From Pirellula staleyi DSM 6068 (GTDB lineage Bacteria > Planctomycetota > Planctomycetia > Pirellulales > Pirellulaceae), in assembly GCA_945875845.1 (NCBI GenBank), contig CAMCMB010000016.1, positions 1 through 64,000 on the forward strand: a DNA stretch of 64,000 bases, read 5' to 3'. Shown one piece after another: positions 1 through 9,199 of the stretch. The first letter of the stretch is position 1, and the number at the start of each line of letters is the position of its first letter. The notes under the pieces were generated by a model. The model saw only the letters and a list, made by a program, of their open reading frames with translations, did no database searches and was not told the origin of the DNA. A program made the translations under genes and the position numbers.

Positions 1-320
1 CTGTCCCTGCCCAAGCTTCCCATCTACTTCCGTCTCGTCTTCCGGATTGGCTTCGTGGTCAGCAGCCCACTCGTCTGAAACGTCTGCCTCATATGGGATT
101 TCTGTTCGTAGCCTGGCAGGTCTTGGTGTGAAGAGTCCGGGTAGCGAGCCTTACAAACCCGGCGTTTACGCACATCTTCGCAGGCTTCCTTCCCACGGAT
201 CGTCGCCTCCCCGCAGTTGCCTTCACCTCGTACTGGTGCTTTCATGGGATTTTCATTTGGTATATTGACTCCTAGTCCTCAACCAAGCTTCGCTTGATTG
301 AGGCCTAGGCTAAGCTACCT
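1..320 (-). other. unidentified, possibly structured RNA or group II intron-like stretch
   Basis: No convincing protein gene is visible here. Read on the minus strand, the DNA is purine-rich, with blocks of the form GAAGGCAACTGCGGGGAGG and GGAAGACGAGACGGAAGTAG. To me this style recalls the RNA portion of bacterial group II introns, whose reverse transcriptase would then lie to the left, outside the window. I cannot place the conserved 5' GUGYG end or domain V, so this is an impression and not an identification. At 319-345 an 11-base unit (TTCATTGTACC) is directly repeated. Confidence 0.2.
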
Positions 321-376
321 TCATTGTACCTTCATTGTACCTTCGAATGGGACGTTCGGCTATGATCGTCCATTGA

Positions 377-949
377 CTCAAGCCGCTTCGCCCATCCCTG
401 AAACAGGCGGCGAAACAGGCGATGCACATTAGCCACGAAAAGAGGCGTTTTGAAATGGAAGATCTCTTGTCGCGGCCAAGTGAACGCCAAGGTTCGCCCA
501 CCGAGCGTTTTCGTCAGCTGTAGACACGGAGTCTTCACACCATTAAGTATCGCACACCTACACTGTTACTCTGCATTCTCGGAATTGTGCTGTCGTGGTT
601 ATTGCCGACGATTGTTCGTGCGATCCATGATGCACACGGCATGGCAACGGCTCACGAGTTTCAATCGTACCGGCTGATCGACCAAGAGCGTCTAGCGACT
701 ATCAAGACCGAGTACTCTATGCCGGACTACTCCGTAGAACAGCGAGTCCGTGCGGTTGGTGGCATTCACATCTATTTGCCGATTGTCACTTGGATACTCG
801 CGACGTTGTTTGGCGTGATTGGTATACTCGTGTGGATGTCTAATCCGGCATCTTTCGGTATGAGAGCAGGCTATGGAGACCGTGACGACGAAGATGGCGA
901 ACCTCCTGTTCTGCCTCGTTCCGTCCTCTTTTGCCCCGTCCGAGCCAGA
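377..949 (+). pseudogene. broken small two-helix membrane protein gene
   Basis: One frame stays open from about 377 to 949 except for a single TAG at 521-523. Before the stop it reads as a basic, helix-prone segment (from the ATG at 422: MHISHEKRRFEMEDLLSRP). After the stop come a hydrophobic segment (TLLLCILGIVLSWLLP), a polar loop of about 60 residues and a second hydrophobic segment (IYLPIVTWILATLFGVIGIL). After the stop the only plausible starts are GTG at 587 or a rare ATT near 542. The frame runs directly into an IS110 transposase remnant. I read this as a membrane-protein gene damaged by a nonsense mutation and by the insertion. A short intact protein of about 110 to 140 residues starting at GTG 587 is the alternative. 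No family is recognised. Confidence 0.3.
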
Positions 950-1128
950 GGTGGTCGAGGCAGCGTGCGACGGTTTTTTTGTCGGCACTTGTGGTCACGA
1001 AAAAGAATTCGGTGATCAACAAATTTTACATCCGGTTGCTGGCGCAAGGTAGGCCGAAGAAGCTCGCGTCAGTGGCATGCATGCGCAAGCTCTTAACCAT
1101 GCTCAAGGATAACGATGCTCAACGATAA
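950..1128 (+). pseudogene. IS110-family transposase C-terminal remnant, frameshifted
   Basis: The residues VINKFYIRLLAQGRPKK followed by LASVACMRKLLTML match the conserved C-terminal end of IS110-family (DEDD) transposases, typically FYxRLLAxGKPKKVAxVACMRKLLTxL. Just upstream, in a different frame, GGRGSVRR matches the family's GGRxxVRRALY motif. The two halves are joined only by a frame change at a run of seven T at 974-980. The remainder of the roughly 300-400 residue transposase, including its catalytic DEDD domain, is absent. It is therefore a dead fragment, fused in frame to the end of the preceding membrane-protein remnant. Confidence 0.7.
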
Positions 1129-1293
1129 TAAACTCACCGCCTTGTCGGGTTGCCAGGCTGCCGCAGAGCCTTGGAACAAGAACCAATTTCGACGGCTATC
1201 ACCGAGACCTGTCCAATGGTTTTAAAATAGTGATAAAACAATAGGGACGAAGAATCTACTCTTTCGCGATTTTCCCTTTTTCCTCCGGTTCTT

Positions 1294-2310
1294 ATGCACA
1301 ATCGTTATCGACGCCAAATCACTTTTTCGGAAGTCGGCGAAGCTGGACAGCAATTGATTGCGAATTCCAGAATTGCAATCTGTGGCATGGGCGCTCTAGG
1401 AGCCATGGTTGCGGAACGCTTGTGTCGGATGGGAGTCGGCTTCCTGCGACTGATCGATCGCGATTGGGTTGAGCTAGACAATCTTCCTCGGCAAACACTC
1501 TTTACGACCGAGGACGCCCTCGAGATACGTCCGAAGTCCATTGCAGCGCAAACGCATTTGATGGCCATCAATCCTGATATTTTACTGGAGCCCATCGTAG
1601 AAGACTTAACGTTTCAAACCGCGGAATCGAGGTTGTCCGACGTGGATTGTATCGTGGATGGTACGGACAATTTCGAAACGCGGTATTTGCTTAACGATGT
1701 GGCTTGGAAACTGGGAATTCCTTGGGTGCATGCTGGCGTCGTGGGAGTCTCCGGGCAAACGATGGCCTTTGTGCCGAACAAGACAGCCTGTTTTCGCTGT
1801 TTGATGCCGGAAATACCTCCGATCGAACAAATGCAAACTTGCGACAACACTGGCGTGCTCGGAGCGGCTGTGGGTGTGATTGCGTCCTGGCAAGCCATGG
1901 AGGCAATAAAAATTGTGTTAAAAAAGGACGTGGCCGGCGATGGTTTTCTTCGCGTCTTTGATCTTTGGGAAGGCGAGGTTCGCAAGATCCGTGTGCCGAG
2001 GAGTCCGGTATGTCGCGTTTGTTCGTCGGGGCGATACGATTTTTTGTCGGGGGATGTAGGGTCTACTGCACGCGTTCTGTGCGGACGAGGGGCCGTTCAA
2101 ATCCAATCGAGCGGTCGCGAACGAATTGATTTGGGAGTTCTTGCGGAGCGGTTGCGAACCGAAGGTGAGGTTTTCGAGTCCCGTTTTCTAGTTCGATTCA
2201 GCGCACCCCCCCATTTGGTGAGCGTTTTTCCCGATGGTCGAGCCATCGTGCATGGGACGGAAAACGCGGATGAAGCAAGAAAAATTTACGCAAGATGGAT
2301 CGGCGGTTGA
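1294..2310 (+). CDS. ThiF/MoeB/HesA-family E1-like adenylyltransferase
   Basis: This family adenylates the C-terminal glycine of a ubiquitin-like sulfur carrier (ThiS, MoaD or similar). The 338-residue protein has the nucleotide-binding GMGALG loop at 31-36, an RxxxR-type arginine segment (LDNLPRQTLF) near 61-70, the VDGTDNFETR motif at 121-130, the likely catalytic Cys183 (QTCDNTG), and two CxxC zinc pairs, CFRC at 166-169 and CRVC at 240-243. There is no rhodanese domain. Instead about 85 extra residues follow the second zinc pair, with no recognised fold. No ThiS or MoaD gene is nearby, so the partner cannot be named and thiamine, molybdopterin or another sulfur pathway all remain possible. 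The ATG start fits the family N-terminus (RYRRQITFSEVG). Confidence 0.9.
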   Translation: MHNRYRRQITFSEVGEAGQQLIANSRIAICGMGALGAMVAERLCRMGVGFLRLIDRDWVELDNLPRQTLFTTEDALEIRPKSIAAQTHLMAINPDILLEPIVEDLTFQTAESRLSDVDCIVDGTDNFETRYLLNDVAWKLGIPWVHAGVVGVSGQTMAFVPNKTACFRCLMPEIPPIEQMQTCDNTGVLGAAVGVIASWQAMEAIKIVLKKDVAGDGFLRVFDLWEGEVRKIRVPRSPVCRVCSSGRYDFLSGDVGSTARVLCGRGAVQIQSSGRERIDLGVLAERLRTEGEVFESRFLVRFSAPPHLVSVFPDGRAIVHGTENADEARKIYARWIGG

Positions 2311-2483
2311 AGGTTTTTTGGTATTTTAATAACCCTTATCAAACGGTTCGACACCAACAAGGGCGAAAATGGTGATCGTGACCGTCCAATGAACATTGGA
2401 AATACTCGTGGTTCAATTTTGCGGTGGTGCAACTGGTACGGGGAGGATTCACATTCCTCGTTTCGATCGCTTGCCGCTAGGAA

Positions 2484-3653
2484 GTGCAAAACACAATGCG
2501 TTACGCCTTTAGACTTGCAGAATTATTGGGTCATACTCCGGATCGTCGAAAACGGCCTGGAACCATCAAGGCAATCGTGGAATACACCGGCTTAGACCGA
2601 CATCAAGTGGCGGCGCTCCTCAAAAATGAGGCCAAGTACATTCCGATCGAAGCCTTGTCCCGACTTTGCGACTATTTGATCGAGCACGGGTACGCGCGGG
2701 CAGAAGAATTGCCAGGTGCTTTGTTTGCGATAACGCCCGAAAATTTTTGGGAAATGTTGGCCCGTCGCTCTCGACTCGAGATTTGCGTCGGTGTTAGGCG
2801 ACCGCCAGACGATGAGTCCGCGGACACGGCTTGGATCGTCGCCTCGGACAGTGTTCTGGCCGGCGAGGTGCTGAACGGGGTTTCGACACTCGGTGGAACG
2901 GCCAAAGCGATCTCAGCGCAAAAGGGCGTTGGCAAAGAAGTTCCTCACATCGAACATTTGCGACAAACATTGGTATGGAGTCCGGGCACGATGAGCGCGG
3001 AGCAAGTGCAAAGTCGATCTCAAGGGGTTTACGACGACTTCTCAGAAATGGGGGGCGACAAAGCCATGGTCTGTCTCGGATCGGTGAAAAGCAATCCGAC
3101 GGTGGAGTTGGTTCTGGCAAACGCATTCGGCTGCGATCCTTTTGTTTCCCAGGATAACGTTGCGAAGGCCTCCGAACGCGCTTGCCCATTCTTCTTGCGA
3201 TATCGTGAGCACGATCCACATCCTCCTGCTTGTTCTGCCGGGATGCAACTTAGCAAAAGCGAGAAGGCCGAGGAAGCTGGCTTGTATTATGAACAAGCCG
3301 ACGGCACCTGGGCTTTCGCAGGTGGAGCGACACGTGGTCGCGATGCCGCATTGGTCTTTTACATTTTCCGCGAGTCGCTAGGGCGATTGGAAATGGTACT
3401 GAGCGGTTTTTCAGGTCGTGCAACGCGATTGCTTGCCAGGACGCTGGCTCACCGAGCCGAAGATTTCTGGCCGCCGATTTTCCATGAAAACTATCTTCAA
3501 GTCGGCGCCTATTTGGTTCAATACGATGCTCCCGAGGACAACGACAACTCGTTGGATATCTTGTCAACCGACACAATGGCCAACGCAACGGTGATCGCAC
3601 TCCCACCCGAAGCGATCCTAAAGCGGCTTGGCAAAGGCTCGCACCCTGGATGA
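2484..3653 (+). CDS. HTH-domain protein of unknown function, coupled to pyrD
   Basis: The protein has 389 residues. Residues 1-65 form a Cro/C1-like helix-turn-helix region (IKAIVEYTGLDRHQVAALLK, then PIEALSRLCDYLIEHG), as in phage-repressor-type regulators. The remaining roughly 320 residues resemble no effector domain I know, though their regular composition suggests a folded protein. The start is GTG 2484, or ATG 2496 in the same frame behind an AGGAAG. Its stop overlaps the pyrD start by four bases (ATGA at 3650-3653), so the two are translationally coupled. A sensor-regulator linked to pyrimidine synthesis is possible, but this is inferred from position only. Confidence 0.75.
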   Translation: MQNTMRYAFRLAELLGHTPDRRKRPGTIKAIVEYTGLDRHQVAALLKNEAKYIPIEALSRLCDYLIEHGYARAEELPGALFAITPENFWEMLARRSRLEICVGVRRPPDDESADTAWIVASDSVLAGEVLNGVSTLGGTAKAISAQKGVGKEVPHIEHLRQTLVWSPGTMSAEQVQSRSQGVYDDFSEMGGDKAMVCLGSVKSNPTVELVLANAFGCDPFVSQDNVAKASERACPFFLRYREHDPHPPACSAGMQLSKSEKAEEAGLYYEQADGTWAFAGGATRGRDAALVFYIFRESLGRLEMVLSGFSGRATRLLARTLAHRAEDFWPPIFHENYLQVGAYLVQYDAPEDNDNSLDILSTDTMANATVIALPPEAILKRLGKGSHPG

Positions 3654-4609
3654 TCGAAGCATCGAAAGCCGAAGTAGGATCAATCGACGCTTGCTCTAAG
3701 CCGCTTGATCTGTCCGTTCAGCTAGGTCGCTTACATCTCAAGAACCCCGTGCTGGTAGCTTCCGGCACGTTCGGTTACGCGAGGGAAATGGCCGGGGTCA
3801 TCTCGCTGCCCGAGCTAGGAGGGATTCTACCGAAAACGATCACGCAAAGTCCGAGACCCGGAAATGCACCTTGGCGTACCGTGGAAACCAGCGCGGGACT
3901 GCTCAATGCGATCGGGCTTGATAATGATGGGATCGATTATTTCCTGGCGAATCACTGGCCCTACTTAAAAAGCACGGGCAGCCAAATCATTGTGAGTATC
4001 GCAGGGAAATCCAAAGAGGAATTTGTTGGGCTGGCGAACCGGCTCAACGAAGCGGATGGAATTCACGCGGTCGAGCTCAATGTTTCTTGTCCCAACGTTT
4101 CCGGAGGAATCGATTTCGGAACGGACCCAAAACTGTGTTACGATGTCGTCTCAAGTGTTCGCGAAGCACTCCACTGTCCGATCATTACCAAGTTGACTCC
4201 AAACGTAACTCGAATTGTCGATATCGCGAGAGCAGCGAAAGAGGCAGGTACGGATGCGGTGACATGCATCAATACGGTCCTTGGAATGGCAGTGGATTGG
4301 AGAAAGCAGAAGCCTATGCTATCGAATATCGTAGGTGGCTTAAGCGGTCCAGCCATCAAACCGATCGCATTACGATGCGTTTACCAAGTTGCAACGCAGG
4401 TAGGTGTTCCGGTGATTGGTGTCGGTGGCATTGCAAACCTTGACGATTGCATGGAGTTCTTCATCGCGGGCGCTTCCGCCATCCAAATCGGCACGGCCAA
4501 CTACTACGACCCGTTGGCAAGCATCAAGATCCTACGCGAACTCCCCGACGCTTTGGCAATTTTGGGTGCCAAGTCCATTCGGGAAATTGTCGGTACACTT
4601 AAAACGTAA
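3650..4609 (+). CDS. pyrD: dihydroorotate dehydrogenase, class 1 (probably 1B)
   Basis: It catalyses oxidation of dihydroorotate to orotate in pyrimidine synthesis, using FMN, in the cytosol. The 319-residue TIM barrel shows the N-terminal LKNPVLVASGTFGY segment (31-43), NAIGLDNDG (86-94), and ELNVSCPNV with catalytic Cys147; cysteine here, rather than serine, is the class 1 hallmark. The FMN-phosphate loops GVGGI and AIQIGTANYYDP are present. Class 1B enzymes use a PyrK subunit; none is in this window. The start overlaps the stop of the HTH gene. A short gap separates it from trpS. Confidence 0.95.
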   Translation: MIEASKAEVGSIDACSKPLDLSVQLGRLHLKNPVLVASGTFGYAREMAGVISLPELGGILPKTITQSPRPGNAPWRTVETSAGLLNAIGLDNDGIDYFLANHWPYLKSTGSQIIVSIAGKSKEEFVGLANRLNEADGIHAVELNVSCPNVSGGIDFGTDPKLCYDVVSSVREALHCPIITKLTPNVTRIVDIARAAKEAGTDAVTCINTVLGMAVDWRKQKPMLSNIVGGLSGPAIKPIALRCVYQVATQVGVPVIGVGGIANLDDCMEFFIAGASAIQIGTANYYDPLASIKILRELPDALAILGAKSIREIVGTLKT

Positions 4610-4650
4610 CGCAGCAAAATCTGCATTTCACTTTCGATCGAACTAACGCA

Positions 4651-5613
4651 ATGCGAGTATTGAGCGGGATCCAACCCACCGGCCGATTTCACTGGGGGAA
4701 CTATTTCGGAGCGATCAAGCAATACATTGATTTGCAAGAGGTTCATGACGGGTATTACTTTATTGCGGACTTGCATGCGCTCACAACGATTCGTGAACCC
4801 GATGTGTTGCGAGGTTATGTACGCGATGCTGCTTTGGATTTGCTGGCACTCGGTTTGAACCCAGAGAGAGCCACTCTCTTTGTTCAGTCCGATATACCCG
4901 AGGTATCCCAATTGTGCTGGCTGTTGATGACGGGGGCGCCACTAGGACTGCTCGAACGCTGTCACGCTTACAAGGACAAAACATCCAAAGGCCTGAGAGC
5001 AGACGTCGGATTGTTTACCTATCCGATCTTGATGGCAGCCGACATTTTGGCGTACGACTCGAATTGGGTCCCGGTGGGCGAGGATCAAGTTCAGCACATC
5101 GAAGTTTGCCGTGACTTGGCTCGTAGTTTCAACGCTCACTTTGGCGAGGTTTTCATCATGCCCGAGGCGAAGATTGTTCCTGGTGCAGCCAAGGTGCCTG
5201 GCACCGATGGTGAAAAGATGAGCAAGAGCTACGACAACACGCTTGCGCTCTTTGGTGATCCGAAAGAACTGCGCAAAAAGATTATGCGGATCAGCACCGA
5301 TTCTCGACCGATGGAAGACGCGAAAGATCCAGAAACCGACCACCTCTTTCAGTTGTACCGATTGTTTGCTTCCGAAGAGCAGATTGGCGAGGTACGATCC
5401 ATCTATTGGAAGGGTGGCTTTGGCTATGGCGATATCAAGAAACGGCTTGCAGACGCTGCCGAAATCTACTTAGAACCGGCTCGAAAACGAAGGCTCGATT
5501 TGGAGAACAATCCGGCCCGAGTGAACGAAATACTCAGCCAAGGAGCGGCAAAAGCCCGCGAAAGCGCAAGCAAAGTTCTGCTCCGGGCCGAAAAAGCCTG
5601 CGGCTTAAAGTAG
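4651..5613 (+). CDS. trpS: tryptophan--tRNA ligase
   Basis: This is a class I aminoacyl-tRNA synthetase that charges tRNA-Trp. At 320 residues it has the usual bacterial length. The HIGH signature appears as HWGN at 14-17 within SGIQPTGRFHWGNYFGA, and KMSKS is at 189-193 (GEKMSKSYDN). The stretch GAPLGLLERCHAYKDK and GEDQVQHIEVCRDLA are typical of the tryptophan-binding pocket. It lies 41 bases after pyrD on the same strand, so it may be cotranscribed, although the functions are unrelated. It faces the convergent aldehyde dehydrogenase gene. Confidence 0.96.
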   Translation: MRVLSGIQPTGRFHWGNYFGAIKQYIDLQEVHDGYYFIADLHALTTIREPDVLRGYVRDAALDLLALGLNPERATLFVQSDIPEVSQLCWLLMTGAPLGLLERCHAYKDKTSKGLRADVGLFTYPILMAADILAYDSNWVPVGEDQVQHIEVCRDLARSFNAHFGEVFIMPEAKIVPGAAKVPGTDGEKMSKSYDNTLALFGDPKELRKKIMRISTDSRPMEDAKDPETDHLFQLYRLFASEEQIGEVRSIYWKGGFGYGDIKKRLADAAEIYLEPARKRRLDLENNPARVNEILSQGAAKARESASKVLLRAEKACGLK

Positions 5614-5624
5614 CAGGAATGAAG

Positions 5625-5677
5625 AGTGGATTAGCCCAGGGATCGTTCCCTTCACGCTAGGGTGAAGGTCCACTACG
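5625..5677. terminator. possible shared hairpin between convergent genes
   Basis: Between the convergent trpS and aldehyde dehydrogenase genes lie nested inverted repeats. The inner one is CCTTCAC/GTGAAGG around 5650-5668, and outer arms AGTGGA/TCCACT are near 5626 and 5671. There is no T-run on either side, so terminator function is only suggested by position and symmetry. Confidence 0.35.
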
Positions 5678-7148
5678 CGTCGAGGCTGATCGTTACCGTC
5701 TTGGATTCGGTATACGCTTTCAGCCCCTCCTCGCCTAGTTCACGACCGTGGCCGCTCATCTTGAATCCACCAAAAGGTGCCGCTGCGTCGAAGACGTCAT
5801 AGCAATTGACCCAAACCGTGCCTGCTCGAACTCGTCTGGCAAAATCATGCGCTCGGGTGATATCGCGAGTCCATACGGCTGCAGCAAGTCCGTAGAATGT
5901 GTTATTGGCTCGCTGAATCAAATCATCCCAATCCTCAAAAGTGAGCACCGACATCACAGGACCAAAAATCTCGTCTTGAGCGATGGCCATCGAGTCGGTC
6001 ACACCATCGAAGACGGTCGGTTGAACGAAATAGCCGGTATCACCGAATCGTTCGCCACCTGAGACGCACTTGGCTCCATCGATGTTTCCAAGTTCGATGT
6101 ATTTCATGATCTTGTCAAATTGAGCCCTATCGATTTGTGGACCTTGTTCGGTATCCATGGAGAACGGATTGCCCAGCTTTCGGTTCTTGGTCAGCTTGGT
6201 CAGTTTGTCCATGAATTCATCGTGAGCGCGCTTCTCGACAAATACACGGCTACCCGCACAGCAGCATTGCCCCTGATTGAGGAACAAACCGACGTAGGCA
6301 CCCTGCGCCGCTTTCTCGAGATTGGCATCGGCTAAAACAACGTTAGGGCTCTTGCCTCCCAGCTCAAACGTAAGCCGTTTGAGCGACTCGGCTGCGTCGC
6401 GCATGATGATTTGGGCGGTTCGATGTTCACCGGTAAACGCGATTTTGTCGACGCCCGGGTGTTTTACCAACGAACCGCCCGCAGTGGGCCCATAGCCCGG
6501 CACAACATTGACGACGCCGTCCGGAACGCCCGCGTCTTTGGCCAATTGGGCCAGGCGTAAACAACTAAGTGGCGTTTGTTCGGCTGGTTTCATGACGATG
6601 GTACAGCCAGAGGCCAATGCGGGCCCCCACTTCCACGCTGTCATCAGCATTGGAAAATTCCAAGGGATGATTTGCCCCGCGACTCCAACCGCTTCGCGGC
6701 GCGTGTAAGTAAAATAATTGCCGCGAATCGGAATCGTCGAGCCATGGATCTTGTCCGCGTATCCTGCATAGTATCTCAAACAATCCAATACGAGCGGTAG
6801 GTCCGCGAAGCGTGATTCACGAATGGGCTTACCGTTATCGAGCGTTTCTAAAGCTGCCAAGTCATCGATTTCGTCCTCGATCAAGTCCGCCAAACGGAAC
6901 ATTATTTTGCCACGCTCACGGGCATCCATCTTGCTCCAAGGGCCATTGTCGAACGCATGGCGAGCTGCTTTGACGGCCGCGTCGATATCGGCTTTGTCAC
7001 CTTCGGCAACTTCGCAAATCACCTCTTCGGTAGCTGGGTTAATCGTTTCGAAGGTTCTGCCAGACATGGCCGGGCGCCATTGTCCGTCGATAAAGCATTC
7101 CGTATGTTGGATTTTCGGTTGGGCGATGGTTGCAACAGCAGTAGACAT
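5673..7148 (-). CDS. NAD-dependent aldehyde dehydrogenase
   Basis: It oxidises an aldehyde to the acid with NAD(P)+. It has 491 residues, the usual length for the ALDH superfamily. Visible are the cofactor/substrate segment [22 protein letters not shown] (split by the pocket, near 160-181), the general base Glu262 in [10 protein letters not shown], and catalytic Cys296 in [11 protein letters not shown]. The three-cysteine signature and length resemble the ALDH1/2 and phenylacetaldehyde/retinal-type group. The position usually occupied by the FTGST loop reads FTGEHRT, an unusual Glu-His in the cofactor loop. It is monocistronic and ends opposite trpS. The exact substrate cannot be inferred. 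Confidence 0.93.
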   Translation of the reverse strand: MSTAVATIAQPKIQHTECFIDGQWRPAMSGRTFETINPATEEVICEVAEGDKADIDAAVKAARHAFDNGPWSKMDARERGKIMFRLADLIEDEIDDLAALETLDNGKPIRESRFADLPLVLDCLRYYAGYADKIHGSTIPIRGNYFTYTRREAVGVAGQIIPWNFPMLMTAWKWGPALASGCTIVMKPAEQTPLSCLRLAQLAKDAGVPDGVVNVVPGYGPTAGGSLVKHPGVDKIAFTGEHRTAQIIMRDAAESLKRLTFELGGKSPNVVLADANLEKAAQGAYVGLFLNQGQCCCAGSRVFVEKRAHDEFMDKLTKLTKNRKLGNPFSMDTEQGPQIDRAQFDKIMKYIELGNIDGAKCVSGGERFGDTGYFVQPTVFDGVTDSMAIAQDEIFGPVMSVLTFEDWDDLIQRANNTFYGLAAAVWTRDITRAHDFARRVRAGTVWVNCYDVFDAAAPFGGFKMSGHGRELGEEGLKAYTESKTVTISLDA

Positions 7149-7219
7149 GAGAGGTCTCCGGTATGATGGGCTAGGAACAACTTAGAGCTTATCCGTCGCA
7201 AGGGACACTTTCTAGTAGG

Positions 7220-9199
7220 CTAAGGGCGTTCGGATTTGCTTTTCAATCTTGGCCTCGCAGTAAGCATTCGCTCCCAACCATCAGGACTCATCTTCGTTCC
7301 CTTGAGATGGATGGATTCGAGCTGCGAAATCGATAGCAAGACATCGATGCTTGCGTCGGAAATGTCGCAGTTCGTCAACCATAACGTTTTGAGCGACTTG
7401 TTACCACGAAGCATTGCGATGCCGGTGTCGGTCACTTTGCAATTGGACAGATCCAGTTCCTGCAGGTCTTTCATTCGAGAAAGGGTTTCTAGCGAACGGT
7501 CGGTTACTTTCGTTGACTCAAGCACCAAGCGACGGACATTCCATGGAGGTTCGACTGGATCGGTATTGCCTACAAACAATTCGTCATCGACTTGGGTGAA
7601 CGAAAGTTCCAGCCATGTCGACGAACGAAAACCGATTGGCCATTCGAGCAATTGTTTCGTTTTTACATCACAACGTGTCAGAACGGCTTCCTTGCGGAGC
7701 GCAAAGAAAGGTCGGCTTGCGACTTCCGTTGGCCCCAACACCAAGAAGCGATCATAGGCCGTTCGCAATGGTTCGTCCGCGTTCCACTCGCCCAGCAGCT
7801 CAGGCTCTTCGTTTCCAGCGTAGACGCTTTGGATGTAATCGATGAGTGTTCGTTGCTTTTCCGGAGTACCGTCCATCCATAAATGGGCAAGTCCGCAGGC
7901 TTGGCTGTACCAAACGGCAATGTCTTTACCTCGCCGAAACCGGGTTCCCGTTGCGGATCGAAATTCGTCCCATTGGCTCCAAAACTGATCGTTGAGCCGT
8001 CGATATCTGCCCGCTTGAAATCTCGGCGCATCCCATCCACCAACATCCGCGAGGATGCCTCCGCCACACGCTCGTGTCGACATGGACTCCATATACAATG
8101 CGATTCCCTCAATGATCCAGAAGCCAGGACCATTATCCGTATCGAGTGCAACATTCTGCGAATTTGCCTCGAAGAAAAATTGGTGGACCAATTCGTGGAC
8201 AACGGTCTCCTGCGTTTTCTGGCCGTCCCAATAAAACAGCGCCATTTTTCGATTTGGGTCATAGAAGCCAGTCGAGATCCCAATATTGCGTTCGGTGGAC
8301 TTGAGCGCCTTCTCGTAAGCAGATTTATCGCGAAAAAGAGTCACGGAAAACTTCGAGCCCTGTGACCTGGCGTATTCGGGTGCGGAGGTCTGCTGATCTG
8401 CCCAAACCGAAAAGAAAATCTGCTTCCAGATCGCGAACACTTGTTCACAAAGCTCCGCTACCTCTTCGGTCGGCCTGATACCTGCTTGCGAAACGATTTC
8501 AAAATTAGGTGTTATCACCACAGAGTAGGAGCCTGCCGGCCATCGTGTTTTGGGATGATTGACGAACGCCTTCGGTGTCAACTTCATGGTACCGACCGCA
8601 GTCGCTTCGGTCCACGTGGGCTTGGCGGGTTCTTTGTGGCCTGCGGTAACAGGCACAGTCGAACGCAGGCCCGCCGCTTGCCACCTCAGTCGATATCCGG
8701 ACTCCAAGTCTTGATTCGACTCCTTGGTGATGGCAAGTTGGTCCAGCGTTTGGGCCAACTTTTCGAGCGATTGCCGAAACGCTTCCAGCGAATCTTTGCT
8801 TTCAAATAACTTTGCCATTTGCTCGTAGTTGACTCGCGCTGCGTTGGGTTGGCGAGGCAAGACAAAGCGATGACGATGTTGTGGATTGAGTTCGCATAGA
8901 AGCGCGAAAGCATCTGCTATTTCGGAATTCTTCGAAAGCGGCTTCGCGCATTCTTTGGCTAACGCGAGTGCGGACCGAACGGACTCGTTCGAATCGAACT
9001 CTTCACGAGACTGTGCGTTGACGGAAAAATATGCCAAGCATGGGATAATCAGAATTAACAAAACAAGCCTGCCGCGGTGTGCAAAACCCCTCACCTCCAG
9101 CCCCTCTCCTCTAAAAGGGGCGAGGGGAGCAATCTCAAAAGATGAGGCGTTAGTGGGTGCCACACGTACCGAAACGGCCTCGAGTCGCTGTCTATTCAC
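7220..9199 (-). CDS. secreted HExxH metallopeptidase-like protein with leucine-rich repeats
   Basis: The longest reading gives 659 residues. A hydrophobic signal segment (LVLLILIIPCLAYFSVNAQ) lies at about 45-63. The central part carries VVHELVHQFFFEA, a zinc-peptidase HExxH helix, followed some 25 residues later by WIIEGIALYMESM, where the Glu resembles the gluzincin third ligand. The last 130 residues are leucine-rich repeats (LQELDLSNCKVTD, LKTLWLTNCDISD, LESIHLKGTKMS). The start is ambiguous. A GTG at 9199 overlaps the upstream stop by eight bases, but the first 40 residues are encoded by an interspersed repeat. A second GTG near 9094, behind GGAG, would give a normal signal peptide. It is the last gene of a four-gene operon. 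Substrate and actual peptidase activity are unknown. Confidence 0.8.
   Translation of the reverse strand: MNRQRLEAVSVRVAPTNASSFEIAPLAPFRGEGLEVRGFAHRGRLVLLILIIPCLAYFSVNAQSREEFDSNESVRSALALAKECAKPLSKNSEIADAFALLCELNPQHRHRFVLPRQPNAARVNYEQMAKLFESKDSLEAFRQSLEKLAQTLDQLAITKESNQDLESGYRLRWQAAGLRSTVPVTAGHKEPAKPTWTEATAVGTMKLTPKAFVNHPKTRWPAGSYSVVITPNFEIVSQAGIRPTEEVAELCEQVFAIWKQIFFSVWADQQTSAPEYARSQGSKFSVTLFRDKSAYEKALKSTERNIGISTGFYDPNRKMALFYWDGQKTQETVVHELVHQFFFEANSQNVALDTDNGPGFWIIEGIALYMESMSTRACGGGILADVGGWDAPRFQAGRYRRLNDQFWSQWDEFRSATGTRFRRGKDIAVWYSQACGLAHLWMDGTPEKQRTLIDYIQSVYAGNEEPELLGEWNADEPLRTAYDRFLVLGPTEVASRPFFALRKEAVLTRCDVKTKQLLEWPIGFRSSTWLELSFTQVDDELFVGNTDPVEPPWNVRRLVLESTKVTDRSLETLSRMKDLQELDLSNCKVTDTGIAMLRGNKSLKTLWLTNCDISDASIDVLLSISQLESIHLKGTKMSPDGWERMLTARPRLKSKSERP
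9066..9180. repeat. interspersed repeat (CCTCACCTCC...GAGGGG type) at a gene junction
   Basis: The plus strand carries CCCCTCACCTCCAGCCCC, then CTCTCCTCTAAAAGG, then GGCGAGGGGAGC. On the minus strand it would read as the peptide PLAPFRGEGLEVRG, a string I recall from spuriously translated intergenic repeats in several bacterial genomes. Here it lies inside the possible 5' end of the metallopeptidase-like gene and supplies a GGAG and a GTG that could serve as ribosome site and start. Confidence 0.55.

Noticed and set aside
7678-8283. Minus-strand frame of about 201 codons inside the metallopeptidase-like gene
   Set aside because: Same strand but out of frame with the HExxH gene; basic, Ser/Arg-rich and without motifs.
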